A stretch of DNA of 26,572 bases from RGIG3009 sp964470515 (GTDB lineage: Bacteria > Bacillota > Clostridia > Oscillospirales > Acutalibacteraceae), in assembly GCA_964470515.1 (NCBI GenBank), contig CAYYDD010000015.1:1-26572 (forward strand), read 5' to 3'. Made by a program: the position numbers and the translations under genes. Shown one piece after another: positions 14,297-22,206 of this stretch. Within the stretch, counting starts at the first letter, position 1. Each line of letters starts with the position of its first letter. The notes under the pieces are model-generated. The model searched no databases and was not told the DNA's origin. It was given only the letters and a program-made list of their open reading frames with translations.

Positions 14297-16612
14297 ATGC
14301 ATACTCTGCGGGTGTCGCTGGTCGGCATCAATTCGCGTTACGTCCATTCTTCGCTGGCGCCGTGGTGTCTGCTCAGCGGTATCCGTGCGTACGGAGGCGG
14401 CGCGGCGGAGGCCTGTGTTGTCGAGGGCACGGTCAACGAGAGCGATGAAACCCTGCTGTCCCGTCTGCGTGCTTCGAGGGCGGACGTGCTGTGCTTTTGC
14501 TGTTATATCTGGAATATCACCACCGTGCTGCGTCTGGCCGAGCGGCTGAAGGCGGAGCAGCCGTCGCTGCGTGTCGTGCTGGGCGGGCCGGAGGTCGGTT
14601 ACCGTGCGGAGGGATTGCTGGAGCGGTATCCGTTTGTGGACAGCATCGTCAGCGGCGAGGGCGAACGGCCTCTGGCGCGGCTTTTGGATGCCTATGCCGT
14701 CGGCCACAGCGGTGCCGGACTGGAGGGCGTCTGTGTGCGCGGTCACATCAGTGAGCCGTATCTGCCGTCGTTCATTCCGCCCGGTCCGTATTGCGAGGAA
14801 TATTTTGAAGCCTTGGGCGGCCGCATCGCGTATCTGGAGACCTCGCGCGGCTGTCCGTTTTCCTGCGCGTTTTGTCTGTCCGGGCGGTGCGGCAGCGTGC
14901 GGTATTTTCCCGAGGACAGATGCTTTGACGAATTACTGCGGCTTGCGAACAGCGGCACCGCCGTCGTCAAGCTCGTAGATCGCACCTTCAATGCCGATAA
15001 ACAGCGCGCCCTGCGCTTTTTCCGCTTCATCGCGGATAATGTCGGCACACGCATCCCCGAGGGCGTGTGCTTTCATTTCGAAATCGCGGGTGACCTGCTG
15101 GACGAGGAGACTCTCACCGTACTGTGCGAGGCACCGGCCGGGCTGTTTCAGCTGGAAATCGGTCTGCAATCCTTCCATCCCGAAACGCTGGCGGCGGTGT
15201 GCCGCCGGACGGATATCGCGCGGCTGACGACAAATATCCGTCACCTGACGGCGTGCGGCAACGTGGCGGTGCATCTCGATCTCATCGCCGGTCTGCCCGA
15301 GGAGGATCTGCCGACCTGTCTGGACAGCTTCCGCACCGCGTACGCCCTGCGCCCGCATCAGCTCCAGCTCGGCTTCTTAAAGCGTCTGCACGGCTCGCCG
15401 CTCGCCGAACAGCCCGACCGCTATCCCGGTGACTTTGCCGCCCTGCCGCCGTACGAGGTGCGCTGTACCCCGTGGTTGTCCGCGGACGACCTGCGCGTGC
15501 TGCATACCGTCGAGGAGGGCTTGGATCGCTTGTACAACAGCGGCCGCTTTACGCATACACTGGCGTATCTCACCGATACGGCGGGGCTGGATCCCGTCGC
15601 GGTGTTCCGCGCGGTGGGCGAGCGGCTGACGGATATGCCGCCCTCGCTGGACGAGCTGACCGTGCTGGTATGGGAGACGTTCTCCGCCTCCGTCGATGCG
15701 ACTGCGCTACGGGATGCCCTGCTGTACGACCGTATGGCCGCCGCTCCTGCGGGCGTGCTGCCCGCGTGTCTGGATACCGACCCCCGCGAGCGCCGCCGCT
15801 TAAAGCGGTTGCTGGATACCGATGACCGCCTGCGCCGTCCGCACGACGTGCGCCGTGGTACGGCGCTGCTCAGCGACGGCACGCTGCTGTACGCCGACCA
15901 CCGGCGGCCGCACCCGGTCACGGGGGCGTATGACGTGTGCTATTTCCGCGAGGAGAGCCTCGGTCGGAAACGGCGGTATCTGCTGTTTGATCTGGACGGC
16001 ACACTTACCGACCCGGCGCTCGGTATCACGCGGTCGGTACAGTTCGCGCTGCGCCGCTTCGGTATCGACGAGCCGGATCTGACCAAACTGCATTCGTTTA
16101 TCGGTCCGCCGCTGTTGGATTCGTTTCAGCGGTTTTACGGGATGACGGTCGAGCAGTCCCGCGAGGCGCTGGCCGCCTACCGCGAATATTACGCCGTCAC
16201 CGGCATCTACGAAAACGAGGTGTATGACGGTATCCCCGCACTGCTGCGGGAGGCTCGCCGCGCAGGCTACCGCGTCATTATGGCGACCTCCAAGCCGGAA
16301 ATGTACGCCTGCCGCCTGATGCAGCATTTCGGGCTGGCGCGGTATTTCACCTGTATCGCCGGGGCGGATATGGGGGAGAAGCGGGCGAATAAAACGGCGG
16401 TCATCCGCAGCGCGATGCAGCGTGAGGGGGTGACCGACGCCACCGAGGCCGTGATGATCGGTGACCGCTGCTTTGACGTGGAGGGTGGCCGTGAGCTGGG
16501 AATGGCAACCGTCGGCGTGCTGTACGGATACGGCAGTGAGGAGGAGCTGCGGCAGTCGGGGGCCGATGCCGTCGCCGCCACCGTCGCCGACCTGAGCCGC
16601 CTGCTGCTCTAA
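14297..16612 (+). CDS. B12-binding-type radical SAM protein (DUF4080-like) fused to a HAD phosphatase
   Basis: This 771-residue protein has three parts. Residues 1 to about 150 resemble a cobalamin-binding-like Rossmann domain (LVGINSRYVHSSLAPW, LGGPEVGY, SGEGE), without an obvious DxHxxG cobalamin motif. Residues about 175-400 are a radical SAM core with the cluster ligands Cys186, Cys190 and Cys193 in RGCPFSCAFC. A DUF4080-like region continues to about 555. From 560 a phosphoglycolate-phosphatase-like HAD domain begins: FDLDGTLTDPALG with Asp565 nucleophile and Asp567, then MATSKPE, a Lys in EKRANKT, and IGDRCFDVEGG. All HAD motifs are intact. The substrate of the radical SAM part is unknown to me; the HAD part probably removes phosphate from a small metabolite. 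The ATG at 14297 follows AGAGGTG at 6 nt. Confidence 0.88.
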   Translation: MHTLRVSLVGINSRYVHSSLAPWCLLSGIRAYGGGAAEACVVEGTVNESDETLLSRLRASRADVLCFCCYIWNITTVLRLAERLKAEQPSLRVVLGGPEVGYRAEGLLERYPFVDSIVSGEGERPLARLLDAYAVGHSGAGLEGVCVRGHISEPYLPSFIPPGPYCEEYFEALGGRIAYLETSRGCPFSCAFCLSGRCGSVRYFPEDRCFDELLRLANSGTAVVKLVDRTFNADKQRALRFFRFIADNVGTRIPEGVCFHFEIAGDLLDEETLTVLCEAPAGLFQLEIGLQSFHPETLAAVCRRTDIARLTTNIRHLTACGNVAVHLDLIAGLPEEDLPTCLDSFRTAYALRPHQLQLGFLKRLHGSPLAEQPDRYPGDFAALPPYEVRCTPWLSADDLRVLHTVEEGLDRLYNSGRFTHTLAYLTDTAGLDPVAVFRAVGERLTDMPPSLDELTVLVWETFSASVDATALRDALLYDRMAAAPAGVLPACLDTDPRERRRLKRLLDTDDRLRRPHDVRRGTALLSDGTLLYADHRRPHPVTGAYDVCYFREESLGRKRRYLLFDLDGTLTDPALGITRSVQFALRRFGIDEPDLTKLHSFIGPPLLDSFQRFYGMTVEQSREALAAYREYYAVTGIYENEVYDGIPALLREARRAGYRVIMATSKPEMYACRLMQHFGLARYFTCIAGADMGEKRANKTAVIRSAMQREGVTDATEAVMIGDRCFDVEGGRELGMATVGVLYGYGSEEELRQSGADAVAATVADLSRLLL

Positions 16613-16716
16613 ATCAAGGCTCCGCGGTGAGGGGGCCGGCCGCAGGGCGATGGGGGAGTTCTGCCATCTATCATACCACATTCCTACCCGTCACCTTCAA
16701 GACGCTTTTCAAAATA

Positions 16717-16752
16717 AAAAACGCCCGTCCGACCGCACGGACAGGCGTTTTT
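16717..16752. terminator. Bidirectional intrinsic terminator
   Basis: AAAAACGCCCGTCCG pairs with CGGACAGGCGTTTTT with one C/A mismatch around a 6-nt loop, with A- and T-runs at both ends. It lies 104 nt after the radical SAM-HAD stop and could also stop the converging TVP38 transcript. The stretch 16613-16716 before it shows nothing I recognise. Confidence 0.85.
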
Positions 16753-16799
16753 CGTATTTACGGGACGGTTGACCCGGTCACTTGTGCAAGCCTTGGAAC

Positions 16800-16818
16800 G
16801 GGCGACCAATGGTCGCCC
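16800..16818. repeat. Perfect palindrome GGGCGACC-AAT-GGTCGCCC
   Basis: An 8-bp perfect stem with a 3-nt loop sits in the convergent intergenic region, flanked by AAC and CTATGC. It has no T-run. From memory it resembles a short palindromic repeat scattered in gut Firmicutes genomes, which I cannot verify here. Confidence 0.55.
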
Positions 16819-16919
16819 CTATGCACACGACCCGAACACCGCACGTCTAACCTCTGTTTTCGGATGTCTCACGTCTGTGTTTCCACACACGGTGGAAAAC
16901 GTTTCACATCCGTCAGTGA

Positions 16920-16950
16920 GTTCAAATTCAATATTCATATTCAAATTCAA
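16920..16950. repeat. AT-rich tandem hexamers ATTCAA/ATTCAT
   Basis: About five near-tandem hexamers of the form RTTCAW run from 16920 to 16950 (units at 16920, 16926, 16933, 16939 and 16945, with one extra T). They are followed by ATTGGATTCGTATTGGATT-like sequence to 16976. The composition is strikingly AT-rich compared with the GC-rich genes on both sides. Confidence 0.7.
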
Positions 16951-16976
16951 ATTGGATTCGTATTGGATTGGATTTA

Positions 16977-17013
16977 GGCAACGTTTTGTAACACGCTGTT
17001 GCAAAACGTTGCC
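16977..17013. repeat. 12-bp inverted repeat around AACGTT
   Basis: GGCAACGTTTTG (16977-16988) and its exact complement CAAAACGTTGCC (17002-17013) flank a 13-nt loop, and a further CAACGTTT follows at 17013-17020. There is no T-run after either arm. It looks more like a protein-binding dyad than a terminator. Confidence 0.7.
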
Positions 17014-17106
17014 AACGTTTACAAAGCGAGTTATTCACATCCTTCCACACACTTTCCACCGTTTCCACCGGCTGCAAATTGTTGCACGAATTATCGAAAA
17101 ACGGTA

Positions 17107-17811
17107 TTATTCTTTTGGCTTTTGCCGCTTGTCGCGGATGTGGTTATACAGCAGCATACCGCCCAGACTTACCGCGCCGGTGATGACGAACAGAAGGATA
17201 GCCGACACGTAGTCTCCCTTTTGAATGAGATTGCCGCCGATGGTGGAGGAGACCACCGATGGAATACGTGCGATCAGCGAAATGATGAGAAATTCGTGCA
17301 GGCGGATGCGTGTCAGCCCCACGAAGTAGGTGAACAGATCCTTGGGCGTGCCGGGGATGAAGTACAGCAAAAACACCAGCCGTTTCAGACGTTTTTCGCT
17401 GTTGATGAAGCGCAGACTGTCGATTTTATCGCGGCTGACAAACAGCTCCACCGCCTTGACACCCAGCGATTTCACCAGTAAAAATACGGGTGCGGAGGCC
17501 AGCCCGACACCCAGCAGACACAGCAGTGTACCTTCCAACGCACCGAACGCGTAGCCGATACCGACCTCGATCACCTCGCCGGGGATGAAGGACACTACCA
17601 CCTGCACCATTTGGATGCCCAGTGCCACGAGCCAGCCTTTCCAGCCGTAGCCGTCCACAAACGCCTTGAATTCCTCGGGATCGTCACCCAAGGCGGCAAA
17701 GCGCTTCCATAAAAACACCGTCAGCCACGTGAAAAACGCCAGCACGACGACGAGCGAGCATACCGCGAGGATGCGCCGCCGCGTGACCGAGCGCTCCGTT
17801 GTTTGAGCCAT
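17107..17811 (-). CDS. TVP38/TMEM64 (SNARE-associated, DedA-like) membrane protein
   Basis: This 234-residue integral membrane protein has a first hydrophobic helix at about 14-36 and further hydrophobic segments at about 60-75, 93-115, 145-165 and near 195-225. The VTT-domain hallmarks are visible: FIPGEVIEVGIGYAFG (75-90) forms the first re-entrant stretch and YFIPGTPKDLFTYFVG (150-165) the second. Family members are proposed to move lipids across or within the membrane; the substrate of this one is unknown. The ATG at 17811 follows GGGAGG at 7 nt and is preferred over upstream ATGs. It has its own promoter, divergent from thyX, and no clear terminator directly after its stop codon. Confidence 0.88.
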   Translation of the reverse strand: MAQTTERSVTRRRILAVCSLVVVLAFFTWLTVFLWKRFAALGDDPEEFKAFVDGYGWKGWLVALGIQMVQVVVSFIPGEVIEVGIGYAFGALEGTLLCLLGVGLASAPVFLLVKSLGVKAVELFVSRDKIDSLRFINSEKRLKRLVFLLYFIPGTPKDLFTYFVGLTRIRLHEFLIISLIARIPSVVSSTIGGNLIQKGDYVSAILLFVITGAVSLGGMLLYNHIRDKRQKPKE

Positions 17812-17833
17812 AGACAAGCCTCCCATCACCACT

Positions 17834-17862
17834 ATTCTACCACGCTCTTCCGCAAAATGCAA
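17834..17862 (-). promoter_or_regulatory. Promoter of the TVP38-family gene
   Basis: On the minus strand TTGCAT (17862-17857) and TAGAAT (17839-17834) are 17 bp apart. The start codon lies about 23 bp downstream of the -10 box. The promoter is divergent from the thyX promoter, with the two -35 boxes about 40 bp apart. Confidence 0.65.
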
Positions 17863-17900
17863 AATTTTTCGAAAAAAAGAGGAGAGATGGAAATTTGGCC

Positions 17901-17929
17901 TTGAAGCCGTCGACAAGTTCTGCTATACT
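17901..17929 (+). promoter_or_regulatory. Promoter of the thyX operon
   Basis: TTGAAG (17901-17906), a 17-bp spacer and TATACT (17924-17929) are preceded by the extended -10 dinucleotide TG (TGCTATACT). An overlapping TATAAT at 17929-17934 is badly spaced. Transcription would begin near 17936, and the leader contains a small GGGCT/AGCCC hairpin. Confidence 0.7.
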
Positions 17930-17974
17930 ATAATCCGTATGGGGCTGCCAAGCCCTCGGAAGGGACGAGATCGT

Positions 17975-18745
17975 ATGAAAGTTGCATTACTGACTCACAC
18001 ACCGCTGCCGGAGCATACCGTAGCCTCCGCCGCGCGGCTGTGCTATTCTCCGGCGACCATTGATGAGTTGCGCGAGCGGCTGACCGAGGATAAGGCGGCC
18101 GCGTTCGTGGATATGCTGGCGGAGATCGGTCACGAAAGCCCTATCGAGCACGCTACCTTCACCTTCGGTGTGGAGGGTGTGTCCCGCTCGCTGCTCGCCC
18201 AACTGACGCGTCACCGTATCGCGTCGTACAGCGTGCAGAGCCAGCGGTACGTGGCGGAATCGCATTTTGAGTACGTGCTCCCGCCGGAGATCGCCGCCAT
18301 CCCCGAAGCGGCCGAGCGGTATCGCCGCGCGATGGAGGAGGATCAGCAGCACTACGAGGCACTGACGGCGATCCTCAAGGCCAAGCACCGCGAGGAATTT
18401 CTGGCCGCCGGTATGGACGAAAAGGACGCCGACCGCGCCGCTGAGAAAAAGGCAATCGAGGACGCGCGCTTTGTGCTGCCCAACGCCTGCACCACAAAGC
18501 TGATTATGACGATGAACGCCCGCAGCCTGCTCAACTTTTTCCGTCATCGCTGTTGCAACCGCGCCCAGTGGGAGATCCGCGAGCTGGCCGAGCGTATGCT
18601 GACGGAGTGCGTGGCCGTCGCGCCGCATCTGTTTAAAAACGCCGGCCCGTCCTGCGTCAGCGGCGGTTGCCCGGAGGGGAAGATGACCTGCGGCAGGATC
18701 ACCGAAATGCGCGAAAAATACCGTAAGCTTAAGGGGGCGGAATAA
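17975..18745 (+). CDS. thyX: Flavin-dependent thymidylate synthase
   Basis: This 256-residue ThyX makes dTMP from dUMP using methylene-THF, FAD and NADPH, and yields THF rather than DHF. The ThyX signature RHRIASYSVQSQRY is at 79-92, preceded by SPIEHATFTF, and RHRCCNRAQWEIRELA forms the later nucleotide-binding stretch. The C-terminal GPSCVSGGCPEGKMTCG is cysteine-rich, as in some clostridial members, and might bind a metal. The ATG at 17975 is chosen over one at 17939 because the protein family begins near it and GGAAGGGA lies upstream. It is the first gene of an eight-gene operon. Its stop codon directly abuts the tmk ATG. Confidence 0.94.
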   Translation: MKVALLTHTPLPEHTVASAARLCYSPATIDELRERLTEDKAAAFVDMLAEIGHESPIEHATFTFGVEGVSRSLLAQLTRHRIASYSVQSQRYVAESHFEYVLPPEIAAIPEAAERYRRAMEEDQQHYEALTAILKAKHREEFLAAGMDEKDADRAAEKKAIEDARFVLPNACTTKLIMTMNARSLLNFFRHRCCNRAQWEIRELAERMLTECVAVAPHLFKNAGPSCVSGGCPEGKMTCGRITEMREKYRKLKGAE

Positions 18746-19393
18746 ATGAGCCTCATCGTGCTCGACGGCCTTGACGGCAGCGGCAAATCCACACAGCTCG
18801 ACCGGCTGGATGCGTATTTCCGTGAAACCGGCATACACTACCGGCAGATCAGCTTTCCGGATTACAGCCAGCCCTCGTCAGCCCTTGTCAAGCAATATCT
18901 GGGCGGCGAATTCGGCGGCTCGGCCGAGGCCGTGAACGCGTACGCCGCGTCCTCGTTTTACGCCGTGGACCGCTACGCCAGCTATAAAAAATTCTGGCAG
19001 CAGGACTACGAGGCGGGTACGCTCATTCTGGCGGCGCGGTATACCACCTCCAACGCCATTCACCAGATGGGTAAGCTTCCCCGCGAGGAATGGGACACGT
19101 ACCTTGATTGGCTGGAGCATTACGAATATACGTTGCTCGGCCTGCCTCGCCCCGACCGCGTGCTGTTTCTGGATATGCCGCTGGACGTGTCGCAAAAGCT
19201 GCTGATGAGCCGCTACGAGGGCGACAGCGAAAAGCGCGATATCCACGAGCGCGATCTGCGCTATCTGGCCACCTGCCGCGAAAGTGCCCTGTATGCCGCC
19301 GAGCGGTTGGGCTGGGTCGTGGTGACCTGCGGTGAAAACGGCGAGCCGCTGTCGGTGGATACCATCACCGCAGGGCTGATCCAAGCCCTGTAA
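18746..19393 (+). CDS. tmk: Thymidylate kinase
   Basis: This 215-residue P-loop kinase phosphorylates dTMP to dTDP. The P-loop GLDGSGKST is at 8-16. ARYTTSNAIHQ corresponds to the DRYxxSS-like substrate segment of thymidylate kinases, and RYEGDSEKRDIHE is a plausible lid. The leading Asp of the usual DR motif is Ala here, which suggests the clostridial TMK-like branch; a broader deoxynucleoside monophosphate kinase is possible. Its ATG immediately follows the thyX stop, with AAGGGGG upstream inside thyX. The pairing of ThyX with TMK makes two consecutive steps to dTTP. Confidence 0.9.
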   Translation: MSLIVLDGLDGSGKSTQLDRLDAYFRETGIHYRQISFPDYSQPSSALVKQYLGGEFGGSAEAVNAYAASSFYAVDRYASYKKFWQQDYEAGTLILAARYTTSNAIHQMGKLPREEWDTYLDWLEHYEYTLLGLPRPDRVLFLDMPLDVSQKLLMSRYEGDSEKRDIHERDLRYLATCRESALYAAERLGWVVVTCGENGEPLSVDTITAGLIQAL

Positions 19394-19403
19394 GGAGTAT
19401 ACT

Positions 19404-20285
19404 ATGTCACTGGAATTTGGTGAACTGCTGCCGGAGGATGCCGCGTGGGCGGTCAAACCCCTGATGGCCTCCGGCCACCGCATCTGTGAATATTCGTTTA
19501 CCACCTCGTATATGTGGAGCCGCCATTATCACGTGCGCATCGCCCGCTTTCACGACATACCGCTGCTGTGCGGCGAACACGGTGATCGCCGCTCGTATCT
19601 GCCGCCGGTGGGTGAGGATCCGCGCACGTTGCTGACCGAGCTGCGCGAGCGGGAACGTGAGGCGGGGCGGTCGTTGTATTTTCACAGTGTGGACGAGGAA
19701 TCGCTCGCACTGCTGAAAACCGTGTTTCCCGGTCGCGTCTACGCCGAGGAATCCCCGGACGATTTTGATTATCTGTACCGTACCGAGGATCTCGCCACGC
19801 TACCCGGCAAGGCGTACCACGGCAAGAAAAATCACATTTCCGCGTTTTCCCGCGCCCACGACTGGACGTTTGAAACTCTCTCTCCCGATAATCTGGAGGA
19901 TATGATGGCTCTTTCCCGCGAATGGTGCGAGGAAAAGGGCGGTTGCAGCAACAGTCTGGAGGCGGAAGCCTGCGCCATCGGCCGCGTTCTGCGAGACCCC
20001 GATACCTTTTCTCTGTCAGGCGGTCTGATTCGCGTGGAGGGTCGCCCCGTGGCGTTTACGCTGGGCTCGCCCATCAACGACGCGGTGTTTGATATTCACG
20101 TGGAAAAAGCGCTGTCGGCGTTTTCCGGGGCGTATGCGGTCATCAACCGCGAATTTGCCGCCACGTTGACCGACTATGCGTTCCTCAACCGCGAAAACGA
20201 TATGGGCATTGAGGGGCTGCGCCGCGCCAAGCGGTCGTATCACCCCGTCGAGGTGCTGAAAAAATACCATTGTGTGATACGGTGA
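19404..20285 (+). CDS. DUF2156 (phosphatidylglycerol lysyltransferase C-terminal-like) protein
   Basis: This 293-residue protein matches the stand-alone DUF2156 family of Firmicutes: an N-terminal region ending near 120 and a GNAT-like acyltransferase fold in the second half (YHGKKNHISAF, LIRVEGRPVAFTLGSPI, and LNRENDMGIEGLRRAKRSYH near the end). These resemble the aminoacyl-transfer domain of MprF but lack its membrane part, so the protein should be soluble. Donor and acceptor are unknown. The ATG at 19404 follows AAGGAG; it starts 10 nt after tmk and is followed by a second acyltransferase-like gene. Confidence 0.82.
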   Translation: MSLEFGELLPEDAAWAVKPLMASGHRICEYSFTTSYMWSRHYHVRIARFHDIPLLCGEHGDRRSYLPPVGEDPRTLLTELREREREAGRSLYFHSVDEESLALLKTVFPGRVYAEESPDDFDYLYRTEDLATLPGKAYHGKKNHISAFSRAHDWTFETLSPDNLEDMMALSREWCEEKGGCSNSLEAEACAIGRVLRDPDTFSLSGGLIRVEGRPVAFTLGSPINDAVFDIHVEKALSAFSGAYAVINREFAATLTDYAFLNRENDMGIEGLRRAKRSYHPVEVLKKYHCVIR

Positions 20286-20292
20286 TAGAAGT

Positions 20293-21039
20293 ATGTTTGT
20301 AAAGCGTGTTGCCTTTACGGAAGATTTGCCGGCGCTGCACGCCATCTGGCGCGCAGCGTTCCCGGCGGATACCGCCGAGCAGCGCGATCTGTTTTTCGAC
20401 GCGGTGCCGCCCGACCGATGTCTGATCGCGGAGGCGGACGGTGTTCCCGTTTCAATGGTGTATTCGCTGCCCGCCGCACTGGGTGAGCGGCGGCTGCAAT
20501 ACATTTATGCCGCCGCGACACTGCCGGAATACCGCGGTCGCGGCATCTTCGCCGAGCTGTTGCGCTATGCGCTGAAAGCCGCCGAAAGCGCGGGCTGTGT
20601 CGGCTCGTTCCTGCACCCGGCCGAGCCGTCGCTGACGGCGTATTACGCCCGCTTCGGCTATCACCCGTGGACGTTTTGCGAGCGCGTCAGCGGTCGTGCG
20701 GGAACGGCTGTCCCGGTCACCCGACTGTCACCTGAGGCGTACAGTCGCCGCACGGTGCCGCCGTATGCGCTCGCGTGGCCGAAGGAGTTGCTACGCTATG
20801 CCGCACAAAGCAGTGCGGCATATGCCGTGGGCGATACCGTCGCGCTGTGCGAAACGGTGGAGGATACCCTGCTTGTAAAAGAATGGTCGGGCGGTGATGC
20901 CGCCGGGCTGTGTGCCGCCTTGGGTTGCTTACGGTATGAGTGGGTGCGCCCCGCCGTAGCAGGCGAGGTGTATACGATGCTGCTGCCCTTTACGGACGAC
21001 CCGTTACCGCCTCCCTATATCGGGCCGGTATTGGATTAG
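20293..21039 (+). CDS. GNAT-family N-acetyltransferase
   Basis: This 248-residue protein has a GNAT domain in its first 150 residues. Acetyl-CoA motif A is IYAAATLPEYRGRGIFAELL (71-90), with the pyrophosphate-binding RGRGIF turn, and YYARFGYHPW is a typical motif B end. The last 90 residues are less conserved and unrecognised. The substrate is unknown. The start at 20293 lies 7 nt after the DUF2156 stop and has only a weak ribosome site, so coupling is likely. Confidence 0.85.
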   Translation: MFVKRVAFTEDLPALHAIWRAAFPADTAEQRDLFFDAVPPDRCLIAEADGVPVSMVYSLPAALGERRLQYIYAAATLPEYRGRGIFAELLRYALKAAESAGCVGSFLHPAEPSLTAYYARFGYHPWTFCERVSGRAGTAVPVTRLSPEAYSRRTVPPYALAWPKELLRYAAQSSAAYAVGDTVALCETVEDTLLVKEWSGGDAAGLCAALGCLRYEWVRPAVAGEVYTMLLPFTDDPLPPPYIGPVLD

Positions 21040-21049
21040 GAGGTCTATT

Positions 21050-21598
21050 ATGGTTTTACTGTTTCTTGCCAACGGATTTGAAGAGATCGAGGCTCTGGCA
21101 ACGGTGGATGTCCTGCGTCGTGCGGGGCTGGAGGTCGTCACCGTGGGTGTCGGTGACCGCGAGGTGACCGGCTCCCACGGTATCTCCGTGATCGCCGACC
21201 GCGATGACAGCGGCGCCTTGCCCACGGCGGCGGACGGCCTTCAGGCCGTGGTGCTGCCCGGCGGTCTGCCCGGCACGGAGCATCTGCGTACCTGTGCGAC
21301 CGTCAATGCCTGTCTCGATCAAGCCGCGCAGGACGGCGTGTTGCTGTGTGCCATCTGCGCCGCCCCGTCGGTGCTGGGCCGAAAGAATTTGCTTATCGGT
21401 CGGGAGGCTACCTGCTATCCCGGCTATGAGAAGGATCTTCTCGGTGCGGTCTGCACCGGGGAGTCGGTGGCTGTTGCCGCCGACCGTATTACCGCGAAGG
21501 GCGCGGGTGTTACTATCCCGTTTGCTCTGGCCATCGTATCCCGGCTGGTATCGCAGACGGTGGCCGCACAGTTAGGAGAGGCGATGCAATGCCGATAG
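21050..21598 (+). CDS. DJ-1/PfpI family protein (YajL/ThiJ-like)
   Basis: This 182-residue protein is a DJ-1-type glutamine-amidotransferase-fold protein. The nucleophile-elbow Cys103 lies in AICAAPSVLG, and the partner acid is Glu12 in NGFEEIEA, both canonical for the DJ-1/YajL clade. Proposed roles in this clade include protein or nucleotide deglycation, oxidative-stress chaperone activity and glyoxalase activity; none can be chosen here. A strong AGGAGG precedes the ATG at 21050. The 3' end overlaps the next gene by 10 nt. Confidence 0.9.
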   Translation: MVLLFLANGFEEIEALATVDVLRRAGLEVVTVGVGDREVTGSHGISVIADRDDSGALPTAADGLQAVVLPGGLPGTEHLRTCATVNACLDQAAQDGVLLCAICAAPSVLGRKNLLIGREATCYPGYEKDLLGAVCTGESVAVAADRITAKGAGVTIPFALAIVSRLVSQTVAAQLGEAMQCR

Positions 21599-22206
21599 GA
21601 GATATCCGACAACTCAAGACCCGTTTGCGTGAAAAGTACCGGGCGATCCGCGCCGAGATGGATCCCGAGAACCGCGCGGAGTTTGACAGCCGCATTGCGG
21701 AGCGTGTGCACCGCCTGTGGCAGTATCGCCGCGCCCGTCAGGTGTTGGTATACGTTTCCACGCCCATCGAGGTGGATACCCGCCGCATCATCCGCCGCGC
21801 ACTGGCAGACGGCAAGCGTGTCGCCGTGCCGCGCTGTATACCGAATACGCGGCAGATGGAGTTTTACTATATCAACTCGCTGGACGAGCTCAGCCCGGGC
21901 TCGTTCGGTGTGGATGAGCCGCAGCCGCTGCCGGAAAAGCTGGTCACCGATCTGTCGGAGGGGCTGTGCATCATTCCCGCGTTTTGCTACGATTACACCG
22001 GGTATCGGCTGGGCTACGGCAAGGGCTATTACGACCGGTTTCTGCCGCGCTTCGGCGGCAGTCTCATCGGTATCTGCTACAGCTCTTGTGTACGGCGGCA
22101 TCTGCCGCACGGGCGGTTTGACCGTCGCGCCGAGCTGCTGGTGACCGAAAATTATATCCGCCGCACCGACCGCGGCACCGCCATAGGAGGAACAAGCAAT
22201 GGCTGA
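21589..22206 (+). CDS. 5-formyltetrahydrofolate cyclo-ligase
   Basis: This 205-residue enzyme (MTHFS family) converts 5-formyl-THF to 5,10-methenyl-THF with ATP. The C-terminal signature GYRLGYGKGYYDRFL (138-152) holds the ATP and substrate-binding glycines, and the N-terminal LKTRLREKYRAIRAEM helix is typical. It overlaps the DJ-1 gene by 10 nt and mltG by 8 nt, with GGAGAGG before its ATG. Returning 5-formyl-THF to the one-carbon pool would support ThyX upstream, which uses methylene-THF. Confidence 0.93.
   Translation: MPIGDIRQLKTRLREKYRAIRAEMDPENRAEFDSRIAERVHRLWQYRRARQVLVYVSTPIEVDTRRIIRRALADGKRVAVPRCIPNTRQMEFYYINSLDELSPGSFGVDEPQPLPEKLVTDLSEGLCIIPAFCYDYTGYRLGYGKGYYDRFLPRFGGSLIGICYSSCVRRHLPHGRFDRRAELLVTENYIRRTDRGTAIGGTSNG

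Larger units (their letters stand above)
16879..17069. other. Cluster of DnaA-box-like motifs and AACGTT palindromes
   Basis: Within about 190 bp lie one exact TTATNCACA-type box (TTATTCACA, 17031-17039) and five TTCCAC cores: 16881, 17043, 17054 and 17063 on the plus strand, and 16892-16897 on the minus strand. The last belongs to TTTTCCACC, one base from TTTTCCACA. Four AACGTT hexamers lie at 16898, 16980, 17005 and 17014. An AT-rich hexamer run sits between them. This recalls replication-origin or DnaA-titration sites, but no dnaA, dnaN or rep gene is near, so the function is open. Confidence 0.4.

Noticed and set aside
15800..16681. Minus-strand open frame opposite the HAD domain
   Set aside because: The plus-strand frame has complete HAD motifs in sequence order; the opposite frame has none.
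16920..17013. CRISPR array
   Set aside because: The repeats are 6-mers or one inverted pair, with no regular 25-40-nt repeats and spacers and no cas genes.
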